A DNA stretch of 64,000 nt. Source: Nothopassalora personata. Lineage: Eukaryota; Ascomycota; Dothideomycetes; Mycosphaerellales; Mycosphaerellaceae. Made by a program: the position numbers and the translations under genes. Below, in pieces: positions 11,201-20,601 of the stretch; within the stretch, counting starts at the first letter, position 1; every line of letters begins with the position of its first letter. Under the pieces are notes generated by a model. The model was given only the letters and a program-made list of their open reading frames with translations, searched no databases and was not told the DNA's origin. The stretch spans positions 1,674,001-1,738,000 of the forward strand of contig CM066287.1 in assembly GCA_033816765.1 (NCBI GenBank), in the 5' to 3' direction.

Positions 11201-14118
11201 TGCTGTATCAAGAGAGTTTGGGTTCCCAGCAGGATGGGCATCGGATTGCGCAACAGTGCCATGATCGCGACGAATAGGTCGTTCAGCTCATGCCTCATGG
11301 CAGCTTGACGATCTGGTCGTGGAGTGCCGTCGCGCTGGTCCTCGTCATTACCGTTCATGCCAAAATGTCTTGTGGTCTCGATAATAAGCTTCAAGATCTG
11401 ATCGCCAACCTTGAAAGTCGTTCGCAGTTTGCGTGATGCTTCCGGGTCCATAGGGTTTGAGACCAGTCGTTGGAAGGCCTTCACTAAACAGTGTCCAGCG
11501 TTCGGCCATTCGTGTCTGGTTGTAGCGTATTCTTCGATGATTTTCCCAAGCTCGAACCGCTTATCTCGTGCGATGCTCAGTATGACAACGAAGTTGTAGA
11601 AGACTACGTCTTCGTATTCTTCGAGGGTTTCGTACTCGTGCAAAATCTCGAACAGAGCGCCGAAGACATCGCGAAGGAGCTTCACAATTTCCACCTCCGG
11701 CACGAAGGGAAACCGCTCGAGCAATGCAATCAACTGCTCTCCGTGGTAGTTGCGCCAATGCAGGACCCCGAGAAGCGTCGGATCTTGCGAGTACTCCGTG
11801 CTACACAAGAATGTCCTTAGGGAGATGAGGGCGGCATTATTCTGGTTGCTGTCGGTCTTATCGCGCCACGGAGGCAATGCTAAGTAGGCACCTTTGCCGC
11901 CAATGATGCTCGAAGAGTACTCATCGTAGACATAGAGAGCGACATGATGATCGCCATCCCGCAAAAAGGCCTCGTACTCCCATAGTGGCACCCAGGCTAG
12001 TGCGAAAGGGAAATTTGGTGAGTCTGCGATGCTCATCACAACATGGCTGCCAGGCACTTGATCGGCAGGTATGGCAAGTCTGATGGTCTGGTTCCATCCT
12101 TCGCCTCGTTCTACACCAGTCGTGCGCCAGGCGGTATGACCTTGATGATTGGCGGCTGTGAAGATGCAGTCATCAATCCGTTCCCCATTGGCTCTGCGAA
12201 CTTCGAGCGTGAGTTGCAAATTCGCCAGGCTAGTCTGGCATCGTTGACTCAACGGGACGGCACCATACTTCGAGTGCGCCAATGTACAGCCTCGGGGCAT
12301 AATCGGCTCGGTCAACGTCAGGTAAATATCACTTCGCTTCTCGCTGGGCACGCCAGAGAAGCCAAGTTTGGGAGTCATGAGGACGTCCATCAGGAGCTGT
12401 GGGCTGTTGCGTACGAGGCCTTCCAGATCCGCGGTTGCGAAAGCTTTTACAAAGACGTCCAACCGCTTGATCAAACGTACTCGCGAAAAGCCGCCAGCTG
12501 GACTGCGCTGAAGCTCACGAACCAGCTCGACCCAGTCATCACTTGCGTCAGTCACGTCTTCCTCCGCTGGGGCAGGTGTCCATAATGACACGCTCTGTTC
12601 CGTGTACGCTTTGCTCTGTGCAAGCTTCGTGATGTCAAGTGCGCCGACTCCTATTGTGCGTCTCACAGTCTTGACTTCGCTCGAGGCAGATGACTGCTCA
12701 GTCGTTGCGTTGCTCGAGCGGCCCGTCGAATCTGATCGCCGTGACTGACTTGTGTCAGGTCTGCTGTCTGCGATAAAGGGTATTCTCCCGTAAGTGTCTC
12801 GTTTTCTCTGGCTCCCGAAAACACTCCGTCGTCCTTTGGCGCTGTTGTTCTTTTCACTACCTCCAGTCACATTGCTGAGCAACGAAGGCCTCGGCTGATG
12901 ATTCATGCCTTGTCCGTGTACCACCTGCCGTAAAGGTTCATCTCTCAGCAGCCTGAAGACTACGTACAACGATCTCATTTCTGCGCCAATGCCAATATCC
13001 AGGTTGTTCAGGTTGACGAAGAGGCTTTTCGTTTGGTCTTCCGGCGCTTGTGCTCCTGCGACAGGCACCGGCACGGATATGGCGTAGTTCTCGCTCAAAG
13101 CTCTGGGCTTCTCGTTGTGTTCCTTGCTGCAGAGAGACATGTGCAGGGTCGCTGGTTGGTCAGAGTCGCAGATCAAGGTCCGCACATCCACCAAGATATG
13201 ATGCAGCATATTTCGCTCCGGAGTCGGCTTCGGCGGTCTGTCCAGAATGCTCATGTTGGCTTGTAACTTGGTCATCTCAATGACGGAGTCCTCCGCGGTC
13301 AACATTCGACCCTTCTCGGTGGGACTTCGCACTATCACTTCATCATTCAAAAGCTTATTGCCCGCGACCAGGTCCCAGACTGTGTCCTCCCGCAGTTCAG
13401 CGAGCTCTCGTGCCGTCAGGACGTCGTGCATGAGCTGATTGCGTGCGCTGTCCACACGGGTGATCAGATTCTGCACTTTGGCCAGATGGCTGTACCCTCT
13501 TGCTAGGAGGAGCTCGTGCAGTCTAGCATCGTGCCACTCGCGCAAGCACGAAGCAATCTCATCCACCAATGGCTCTGCCGCAGACAGACCGGTCTCGTCA
13601 CCCACGCGCAGCAATGGTACTGGCGCAAGCGGGCTGGGGGCGTTGGGATCTCGCGGTGGTGGTTCCGCCGCAACCAGCGCCGACTTGGTCTTCTTGCTCC
13701 TGACGCTGCGCGTGCTCTGGCGACGGCTGAGTCTCTTCTTATACGCCAAGCTCTTTCTTCGCGGACCAAGGTCCTCGTCTTCCAGCGCCTGCGTTTGCCC
13801 TCCATCGGTGCCATCGTCGGTACCTTCATCCTGCCCTGCACCACCTGCGCCTAGATGTTCGCGCACTTCGACACAATTGCGCGGAAAGATGCCCGTGAAG
13901 ACGCGATGTTCCAGCTGTTGTCCTCGGTCGGTGGTAAGGCCTGCGAGAATGGAAGGAGGCGCGACCAAGTAGCCACGGTACCACTCATTGCTGCTCCCTC
14001 CCTGTTCGATGATGTAGATGTGGTCGCCAATCTGCAGCGGCAGGTCGTTGGCCTCTGTTGCGCGGAAAGGATAGGTGCAGATGGCAAAGGCCACGTTAGG
14101 CAGCGGTTTCCATGGCAT
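8212..14118 (-). CDS. DCK1: DOCK-family guanine nucleotide exchange factor (Dck1-like)
   Basis: Single-exon gene encoding 1,968 residues, starting MPWKPLPN. DOCK proteins activate Rac/Rho-type GTPases. The yeast homologue Dck1 works with Lmo1 on Rho5, and in filamentous fungi the target is probably Rac1 in polarity and cytoskeleton control. An N-terminal SH3 domain (about residues 8-90) has the typical ALYPY-like start CTYPFRATEANDLPL and the EWYRGY motif. A C2/DHR-1 domain lies at roughly 590-760 (DIYLTLTEPIMPRG), followed by a long helical armadillo-like part. The catalytic DHR-2 domain spans about 1400-1800, with AYRELAVQYELNIFDFSKL and YFRVVYRGLGFP. The C-terminal 130 residues are basic and Ser-rich, suited to membrane or SH3 binding. 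Long antisense frames inside this gene, for example at 8902-9684, are shadows. Confidence 0.92.
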   Translation of the reverse strand: MPWKPLPNVAFAICTYPFRATEANDLPLQIGDHIYIIEQGGSSNEWYRGYLVAPPSILAGLTTDRGQQLEHRVFTGIFPRNCVEVREHLGAGGAGQDEGTDDGTDGGQTQALEDEDLGPRRKSLAYKKRLSRRQSTRSVRSKKTKSALVAAEPPPRDPNAPSPLAPVPLLRVGDETGLSAAEPLVDEIASCLREWHDARLHELLLARGYSHLAKVQNLITRVDSARNQLMHDVLTARELAELREDTVWDLVAGNKLLNDEVIVRSPTEKGRMLTAEDSVIEMTKLQANMSILDRPPKPTPERNMLHHILVDVRTLICDSDQPATLHMSLCSKEHNEKPRALSENYAISVPVPVAGAQAPEDQTKSLFVNLNNLDIGIGAEMRSLYVVFRLLRDEPLRQVVHGQGMNHQPRPSLLSNVTGGSEKNNSAKGRRSVFGSQRKRDTYGRIPFIADSRPDTSQSRRSDSTGRSSNATTEQSSASSEVKTVRRTIGVGALDITKLAQSKAYTEQSVSLWTPAPAEEDVTDASDDWVELVRELQRSPAGGFSRVRLIKRLDVFVKAFATADLEGLVRNSPQLLMDVLMTPKLGFSGVPSEKRSDIYLTLTEPIMPRGCTLAHSKYGAVPLSQRCQTSLANLQLTLEVRRANGERIDDCIFTAANHQGHTAWRTTGVERGEGWNQTIRLAIPADQVPGSHVVMSIADSPNFPFALAWVPLWEYEAFLRDGDHHVALYVYDEYSSSIIGGKGAYLALPPWRDKTDSNQNNAALISLRTFLCSTEYSQDPTLLGVLHWRNYHGEQLIALLERFPFVPEVEIVKLLRDVFGALFEILHEYETLEEYEDVVFYNFVVILSIARDKRFELGKIIEEYATTRHEWPNAGHCLVKAFQRLVSNPMDPEASRKLRTTFKVGDQILKLIIETTRHFGMNGNDEDQRDGTPRPDRQAAMRHELNDLFVAIMALLRNPMPILLGTQTLLIQHFHTWLPELASVMAPTDILEVASDLLDSCSHAKGRMILYRLILIVNYSHLEVLKTPETRTTLVANTFRWLDPYWGNVAKVTDQWRDQVRLCCSVVAAQMEALGEETCQYVPKMTESFAALQTTPRAPKRVFSMLFPTSYPFPTKTLAQVIDVDEAMLELSALLAAALTSERRLYFDASRVDVTNILLQALQVCQSVLSCEAFPRSWLSLHVTHHRYGMTALERISDTMIESLPDIYAPNASQALEFDTDGWRAFFDTLFAALGSPTLAMETFPEQKRRAVWKIAGDVRELGANLLRRCWEAIGWETDEETRRLHGFQRMGGYQVQFVPELVAPVVELCLSVHAGLRSVAIEVLRSMIVGAWQIDQDLSIIQTAMIDCLDRLCRTKNITESVLQKTFVPEMLEQFEPLQRTIEDSLYIAVRDMFGKIDDLLVMLAGVHQRGSAINDASRLVNTLHLMEFLKDVQSEEAYVRYVHQLKDMQIAAGNITEAGLALQMHASRYEWDPALQLPEMTDPKMPAQTAFERKEALYFQTCQYFEKGKAWRRALAAYRELAVQYELNIFDFSKLARAQRAIASIQERIATGDRATPRYFRVVYRGLGFPLTLRDKHFIFEGLATDRIVSFEDRMQQMHPAARILRGDVEPEVEGQYLQIFAVSPNKDIDHMVYQRTKVSQAVREYNLISNPRKFATTTRQPAQDIPITEQVVEKVIYTTADEFPTILRRSEILNVETVTLLPIEAAIERTTRKTQELLALEKRIAGGDDDDGTMAHLAEDLLNSVDPSSDSSVARYRGLLPPSEIADSLSSDIDPSIYGREQSLDSMQNALKVALLDHALAIRRCLGLFKTTAHLPTRAELIPRFEATFQHEISILFPAKTSMIDDITPRSSIEVERQTRPAEQRDAAVGATQEDQEPQRRRRRSSLPFLKRAVSRQLRTNGVDEGGRGSRTGSRGSDRSRSRLSFFRKNSDAEQQDGEGVSSGGGALRKSLSFLNNSSSARLEG

Positions 14119-14399
14119 AATCGCGTCGCAGCTGCGATTCTTCCTTCAATGGCTGCTGCATCGACATGTGTGGCGGATGAATACAGTAGTGTATGGCAAC
14201 CCACCGCCGCCGTCTAGATCATCTATGCGAAACACGTAAGGAGATGGAAGAATATACTTTCACATGACCTGCTAAACCCGCCTCCCTCTCTTCCGCATGG
14301 ACCACCAGCTCGGAGAGCTTGGACCTTTCTGCGAAGAGTGCCCGACGACTCATGGTCATCTTGTGTTCTTCTTCTTGATGAGCAGCATATTACGGACGA

Positions 14400-14495
14400 A
14401 TCTTGCTGTACAAGACATGACCCAACGGTGGGTCAAAGGATGCATCTTGCTGTACAGACTTGACTAAATGGTGGGTCAAGTGTGTACAAGGATGC
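14400..14495. repeat. Tandem imperfect repeat with inverted-repeat core
   Basis: Two copies (14400-14443 and 14444-14495) both begin ATCTTGCTGTACA and end GGATGC. Copy 1 holds TGACCCA-ACGG-TGGGTCA (14418-14435), a 7-bp inverted repeat with a 4-base spacer. Copy 2 keeps GGTGGGTCAA, but its left arm is degraded (TTGACTAAA). The location in a divergent promoter region suggests binding sites for a dimeric regulator, which is inference. Confidence 0.65.
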
Positions 14496-14618
14496 ATGTG
14501 AAGCTGACTCGATCCTTGTCTGTTTGGCCTTGATTGTACAGTACTGTATCCGGTCTCCTCAGCCATACCATTGGAAGATACTACTAGCACACACTAGGGA
14601 AACCTCCTCCCACCAGAC

Positions 14619-14628
14619 ATCACGTGAT
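14619..14628. promoter_or_regulatory. Palindromic E-box-like site ATCACGTGAT
   Basis: A perfect 10-bp palindrome with a CACGTG core, the type of site bound by bHLH factors such as Cbf1 or SREBP-like proteins. It sits about 260 bases before the beta-mannosidase start and 500 bases before the DOCK start. One short site can occur by chance. Confidence 0.35.
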
Positions 14629-14890
14629 CCAACGTTTTTCCCAGGATCCGGTGAGTGGCGGAGCTTGCCCCCGCATCTCACCCCAGCAACCAGCACCCAG
14701 CTCACAGCTCACAGCTCTGTATTCATCGTCATTCAACCATCTTGCTACAGTATACAGTCGTGCTCTTATAAGCTGCACTATCCACGACGTCCACGTTTTC
14801 TGACATGATCCACGTACAGTATAATGCTTGACCGTAGCCAAGGCCCGCACGAACATGTAAATCCTCCTCACTCTTGTCGATATCGGCACG

Positions 14891-17800
14891 ATGCCGTCGA
14901 CGGCGCATGCCGCTGCCGCCTTGCTTGCGAGCTTTCTTGGCACTTCTCTTGTCTCTTGTCAGAAAATCGTCAGTCTGGTCGGCAGCAACTGGACTTTGCA
15001 CAATGATAACCTCAGCGTCTCTGTGCCAGCTGAGCTTCCTAGCTATGCACAGCTCGACCTCTACGCCAACCAAGTTATAGGCGACCCACTGTACGGTCTG
15101 AACAACTTCAACCTCAGATGGATCGTCTGGCAGAACTGGACCTACACCACTTCATTCCCCATCTCGGGCCTATCTTCCACTGCCACCAGCACATGGCTCC
15201 TCTTCAATGGTCTGGACACTTTCACCTCTATCTCATTCTGCGGGCAGCATGTCGCTAGCACCAACAATCAGTTCCGACAGTACTGGTTCGACGTATCCGA
15301 CACCCTGAGCTCATGCCCAGAGGCCAACAGGACTCTGAGCATTGAATTCGGATCTGCTGCTATGATTGCAAACGAGATTGCCGATGAACCAGGACAAGAG
15401 GTGTGGCCGGACAATGTGCAGCAGCTGTATCAGTTTATTAACAGGTGGTTTGTGAGGAAAGAACAGAGCGACTTTGGGTGGTTAGTAACCCGAGGGAGTA
15501 CATTCAATCGTGGCTCAGCTGGCAACGTCTCGAGCGGGCAGGGCGCTATAGACAACGAGACCGCTGCGGGTCAGCAGAGCCCTGTAGGGGCGTTCGGAGA
15601 GACGTCGCCAGCTCGGAGACGATATGATGGCTCCATTCCCCAGCTGCTGAATCTCTACTGACTCCCTAATCATTGTAGGGACTGGGGACCTGCATTTGTG
15701 CCTGCCGGACCTTGGCAGCCTGCTTGGGTCGTTCAGCTAGGAGACAATGAGATCCAAGTGAGGAACAGCCTTGTGGACATCTACCGACAAGGGCAGCTCA
15801 ACAATCTTCCACCTGATCAGACCCAACCATGGGTTGTCAACGCAAGTCTGGACTACTTTGGACAGCTACCTTCTGGAGCAACTTTGCAATACAAGCTTAC
15901 AGCGCTCGACAATAAGACCGCGGTTGCAAGTGGTGGCCTTGACGACTTAAGTGTGACCAACTCCACGGTGACGGGTAATGCCGTCGTCCCGAGCGATGCC
16001 GTGGAACTTTGGTGGCCGGTTGGGATGGGTGAGCAGAACCTATACTATCTAACACTGGACCTGGTATCTGCTGCGAACAAGTCTTTGGCAAGGGTTACGA
16101 AACGCATCGGGTTCCGCACCATCGTTCTGAACGGCAATCCAGTATCGGACGATGAAATCGCGCTCGGCATTGCACCTGGCAACAACTGGCATTTCGAGGT
16201 GAACGGGCAGACCTTCTACGCCAAAGGCTCCAATTTCATTCCTCCTGATGCCTTCTGGACCAGAGTGACGCCTGAACGGATAAATAAACTCTTCGATACT
16301 GCTATCGCCGGCAATCAAAACATGCTCAGAGTGTGGTCCAGCGGAGCGTACTCACCAGACTTCATGTACGATTTGGCCGACGAGAAAGGCCTGCTACTAT
16401 GGTCTGAGTTCGAGTTTGGGTGCGCTCTGTATCCCGTCTATCCAGAGTTCTTAGCCAATGTCCGAGAGGAAGCTGAGTACCAGGTCAGACGAATCAATCA
16501 CCATCCCAGTCTGACGTTGTGGGCTGGTGGCAATGAGCTCGAGAATCTTGAGCTTCCTCTTGCGAACGCTTCGGCACCGGAAGAGTATCCTCGTCTGCAG
16601 GCAGAGTATGAGACCTTATTCCTCGACACCATCCTTCCTGCCGTGTTTGGCAACAGCAGGAGCATCAGCTATCAACCTAGCTCAACGAGCAATGGCTGGC
16701 TGAGCCTCAACCACAGTGCACCAAAACCCATGATCCAACGGTACAACAACAAGACCGAAGGCAGCGTATACGGCGAATCGGACTATTACAACTACGACTC
16801 CTCCTTCCTTGGAAACACAAGCAGCTATCCAGTCGCCCGCTTCTCCAACGAATTCGGCTTCCACTCCATGCCCTCTCTCCAATCCTGGCGTCAACAAATC
16901 TCCGAAACTGATCTTCACTTCAACTCCACCACAATCCTCCTCCGCAACCAACACAACCCGCCAGGCGGCCTCGACACAACAAATCTAAGCAATTCGGCAG
17001 TCGGCCAAGAACAAATGACCTCAGCAATCCTCCAATGGCTTCCCAAGCCAGCCAAAGCAGACCCCATTGCCAACTTCTCCGCCTGGTGTCACGCAACCCA
17101 GATTTTCCAAGCAGAATTCTACACTTCCCAGATCGATTTCTACCGTCGCGGGTCAGGTCTGCCAAACCGAAATCTCGGAAGCCTCTACTGGCAGCTGGAG
17201 GATATATGGGTAGCACCAAGCTGGGCTGGAGTTGAGTACGACGGGAGGTGGAAGGTGCTGCATTATGCTGCGAAGGACCGGTATGAGCCTATAATTATCG
17301 CGCCATACTTCAATCGCACGACAGGCAACCTCACGGCGTGGGTGACGAGTGATTTGTGGGAGCCTGCGAGGGGGACGGCGACATTTACGTGGTACGATTG
17401 GAGTGGGGGGAAGCTGAATATCACTGCGAACTCGACAGTCGAGTTTGATGTTGGTGCGATCAATAGCACGAGAGTGCTGGAGACGTTCACGACCGATATC
17501 TTACAGGGCCACGATGTCGACAACGCGATTCTACGGATGCAGGTCGAGGCTGAAGGTCGTCTACCCCACTCTGACGAGACGAGGACTTTTAGACATGAGA
17601 ATTGGTTCACACCGCAGGGTCTCGCCAGTGCAAAGCTCCTCGATCCTGGCTTGGAACTGAGTTACACCGACTCAACCAAGAACTTTACAGTCACTGCGAC
17701 GAAGGGTGTAGCAGCTTGGGTCTGGCTCGACTACCCCGCCGGCGCCGTGCTGCATTTCGATAGCAACGGCTTCTGGCTTGCGCCGAATGAGACGAGACAG

Positions 17801-17893
17801 ATCAGCTACACTGTCGACAACGATACCACGGACGGAAAGTGGATTGAGGGTGTTACTGTGCAGAGCATTTGGAATCAAACACTACCTATCTAG
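14891..17893 (+). CDS. mndA: Secreted beta-mannosidase (glycoside hydrolase family 2, MndA type)
   Basis: Exo-acting enzyme that removes terminal beta-1,4-linked mannose from mannan oligosaccharides and N-glycan cores. Two exons: 14891-15480 and 15679-17893. The 198-nt intron (GTTAGT...TTGTAG) interrupts the conserved FGW/DWGPAF motif, and splicing restores it exactly. The product has about 934 residues, the normal size for fungal family members. A signal peptide of some 22 residues starts the protein (ASFLGTSLVSC). The GH2 acid/base glutamate is in GGNELE near residue 481, and the likely nucleophile glutamate is in NEFGFHSMPS near residue 587. Many N-x-S/T sequons fit an extracellular glycoprotein. 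Its stop codon lies directly next to the 3' end of the convergent small gene. Confidence 0.93.
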
Positions 17894-17894
17894 T

Positions 17895-18203
17895 CTAGAC
17901 CTGCAAGGCAACCTGCGAAATGCCCATAGCCAGACTCGTCACACCAAGCAACCACTCCAACACAGTATTCCCCGTAGCTTTGCTCCCCTTCCTCCTCGCC
18001 TCCGCATCCTCTTTCTCAATCGACTGCCGCACTCTCACTACAATATCATCATTCAACCTCATCTCATCCTCTCTCCTTAACCTCACACCCTCATACGGCG
18101 GCGGTACCTCATCAGCCTTGAGTCCAGCCGTGAGCCTCTCCTCATCATCCCTTCTCGATCTGACCATAAACTCAAACGCCCTCGTCCCCTTCGACGCCTT
18201 TAT
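17895..18203 (-). CDS. Small conserved-looking protein with C-terminal membrane segment (partial model)
   Basis: The terminal exon encodes about 100 residues. The part from the ATG at 18167 gives 90 residues starting MVRSRRDDEERL. The frame stays open upstream to 18203, adding KGTRAFEF, where CTGCGACTAG looks like a splice acceptor. A first exon therefore probably lies upstream and was not located with confidence. The protein is charged, carries a PPPY motif (a possible WW-domain ligand) in EVPPPYEGVRLRRED, and ends with one hydrophobic stretch (VLEWLLGVTSLAMG), compatible with a tail anchor. I do not recognise a named family. It is convergent with the beta-mannosidase gene, with a one-base gap. 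Confidence 0.5.
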   Translation of the reverse strand: MKASKGTRAFEFMVRSRRDDEERLTAGLKADEVPPPYEGVRLRREDEMRLNDDIVVRVRQSIEKEDAEARRKGSKATGNTVLEWLLGVTSLAMGISQVALQV

Positions 18204-19697
18204 CTAGTCGCAGTATAAGGCATCTGATAGTATTGAACGGCCTCCTTCGCAATGCCACAGTGTCATGTGATATCTGATGAGTCTGAAGGCTCGGGAACGA
18301 TGTCGCCGGGCACTGGGGCCAATGGCGCGAATGGGAGGGGAACGAACGGTGGCTCCGGGAGCAAGATGGACATGGGCGGCTCGTCGTATCACTACCGGGA
18401 CTCGACGTAATTCGTCCAGGGCTGCTGCTAGGTAATCGCTTGAGAGGGCACCAAGCTCAAGAGACACGATGACGTCGCAGTCGTCTTCGCCTGCGCCTTT
18501 GGATAGGCCGCGGCAGAGGCAAGAGCAGGCTGAGTATGTTGGAGTGACTGCATCGGGCATGAATGGGGACATGTTACTGCGATGATGGTTTCCTTCATTG
18601 TTCGGTCTGTTTCCGTACGGAGGCTTGTTCGAGGCGCACAATACAATGGAGGGTGGCTGTCGCAGGGATTGTTGATTGATCGAACCCCGACTAGATTGCA
18701 CGTACAGCAATGGAACCAGGTCATTATGATAGTGTGGTCCAACCTGATCGAAGCAAACACTATGCTCAAGAGTCGGTTCCTGATGCTCATCGCGCATTTA
18801 AGGTACACGTCGTAGCGCAAATTGTCAATCGATGACCAAAGGTCTCACACCGGCGCCAAGCTTGATGGGCTTCACCTTCTGTCGAGTACATTCATACGGA
18901 CCTGGGGGATCTCAGTCATCGTTCATGCTTCAAGGTACTCAGCTGGGCACTGAGTAAAATGTAGGATAATCATATTGTGAAGTCTTGGATGTCAAAAAGT
19001 CAACAGGTCACGAACCGCAATGTAGTCCAGTAGTGTATCTCAACTTCCACAAAGCTGTTTGAAAGAGCAAAAAGAAATAACCCGAGGGCTTTTGCGCTCG
19101 TACTTTTTAGAGGTTTCAGGGGGGATCGACTGGACAGAAGTTAATTTCTGACGTACGGCTAGATGTAGCGGTTTTGTGACTTACACCCCCGACCTTTTCC
19201 GGTGCTTATTGTAAAGGAAACGTCATAACCGCTAGACTATGAACTATCCGGTTGTCAGAACTTCGAACCATGTAGCAGTTTGCTGGATGAACATACACCA
19301 TGACTGCTGGAGCTGATTGGCTCAATGTGACGAAAAACAATTTCCTCTGGAAATATATAGCTCCGCACGGGTAAGGCCGAACTAACGCCGACCATGCGGG
19401 CTCGCTGTACGGAGGTCATTTGATGGTTCGCTGGGAGCTGCAGATTAGAATCGATAACGTGGTCCAGACAGGCCAGAGGGTTGTTCCAGGCAAGGACGCT
19501 AGAGTGAGAGGCAATACCCTACTGTTTGTGAAGTCTTCGTGCCGGGAATAATGGGAGCAATCGGTAGATGCAAAACATATGCTAAGAACCACTTCGGGCT
19601 CCAGGATACACTTTCGTTGACATGCTGTGGTAGTGCACATACTACTCGCTGACTGGTTCCAGGTCATCGAATGTCCTCATTCAAGCACTCAGCCCGC
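18204..19697. other. Gene-poor spacer with a tRNA-like relic
   Basis: Apart from a possible missing first exon of the small gene at 17895-18203 and the tRNA-like element near 19.2 kb, I see no supported gene. The remaining frames are short and without motifs. Confidence 0.45.
19178..19249 (-). pseudogene. Degenerate tRNA-like element (tRNA-Val UAC-like)
   Basis: On the minus strand the D arm is intact, with stem CATA/TATG around GTCTAGCGGT, which contains a good A-box (TAGTCTAGCGG). It is followed by an anticodon arm TTTCC/GGAAA whose loop reads TTTACA plus about eight extra bases, as in an intron-bearing tRNA with anticodon UAC. The 3' half begins AAGGTCGGGGG, but the T loop is ruined: the expected GGTTCGANTCC reads GGTGTAAGTCA. 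No 3' acceptor strand pairs with the 5' end. It looks like a dead tRNA gene or the head of an old tRNA-derived element. Confidence 0.5.
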
Positions 19698-20384
19698 TCA
19701 AAATCCACGACTGGCGCAAGCTAAACACGTCCTCGCAGTTCCCAGTATCGCGCATATATCGCAGATAGATCGTTCGCAAGACGTACATCTTGTCTCCTGA
19801 TTCAAGGTATCCTCATCGACATCCATAGCGTCATCCGGCCTCACAGGTCGATCGCAATCCTCGCAGTTCGGATTCGCAAGCACGGCCGGCAGTCTCGGAC
19901 CAGTATCCACAGCCATCATGGTCGTAGGCGGCTGCTCTATCCTCCAGAATGAATGCAGCGTCCTCCGCTGCGGTTGTGTCGGCTGCTGTGCTGCTTGGAC
20001 TACCGGCTGCGACAGCACAGGCGCCGCATCAGGGTGCTGTCTTTGCGCCTGATACAATCGATCTATCGTATTTGCTGCACGACGACATATGTCAGCAAGA
20101 CTGCTCATGGTGATAACAGCTTCTATCCAGCGAGACACACCATGTATTTGTTGTGCGTCAGGCCGGTTGTCTCTATGCCGTTTTCTGGTCCGACTGTTCA
20201 GATGTTGCGACGAGGGAGAATCGTCGTACGTAGGAAATGACCATGTCGGCTTTTGGTAGAATGGTGCTATGGGTTTGCTTTGGTAATAGAAGGATGGTAA
20301 TGGGCTCGACTGGCTCATTGTTTCGCTGCCGATCGAGGCGGGTGATGAGACGGCCGGAGATGATCTCTTTCTTTTGAGAGCCAT
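19698..20384 (-). CDS. Hypothetical Cys-rich protein, probable zinc-binding
   Basis: Two exons: 20141-20384 and 19698-20074. The 66-nt intron (GTGTGT...TGCAG, with a CTGAC branch site) must be removed to give QQIH/ANTIDRLYQAQRQ, and without it the region reads through odd sequence. The product has about 206 residues and starts MALKRKRSSP, a basic nuclear-signal-like start. The middle is Gln/Pro-rich (PTQPQRRTLHSFWRI). The C-terminal 60 residues carry Cys pairs (CEDCD, CTSC, CDIC, CLAC) that could bind zinc. I believe similar uncharacterised proteins exist across Pezizomycotina, but I cannot name a function. It is divergent from the Memo gene across about 220 bases. Confidence 0.75.
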   Translation of the reverse strand: MALKRKRSSPAVSSPASIGSETMSQSSPLPSFYYQSKPIAPFYQKPTWSFPTYDDSPSSQHLNSRTRKRHRDNRPDAQQIHGVSRWIEAVITMSSLADICRRAANTIDRLYQAQRQHPDAAPVLSQPVVQAAQQPTQPQRRTLHSFWRIEQPPTTMMAVDTGPRLPAVLANPNCEDCDRPVRPDDAMDVDEDTLNQETRCTSCERSICDICAILGTARTCLACASRGF

Positions 20385-20601
20385 GCTGGGGGGGATCCGC
20401 TGGGCAGTGGTCTCTGCAGAATATGTCGAACGTATGCACTATGTCTATGTCTATGATCGATAGATGGTTCGAAACGCGAACATCGCGAACGCGTCCCAAC
20501 GCGGATCCCAGCCGCGCCACTTCTTCCGAAACCGAGCTTGCGCCATGTCATCATCACAACATCACTCGCTTCCGCCCGCAAACATCACCAACGGATCAAA
20601 G

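Larger units (their letters stand above)
14119..14890. other. Divergent promoter region between DOCK and beta-mannosidase genes
   Basis: The spacer holds no gene. It contains a tandem imperfect repeat with an inverted-repeat core (14400-14495) and a perfect 10-bp palindrome with a CACGTG core (14619-14628). Confidence 0.6.
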
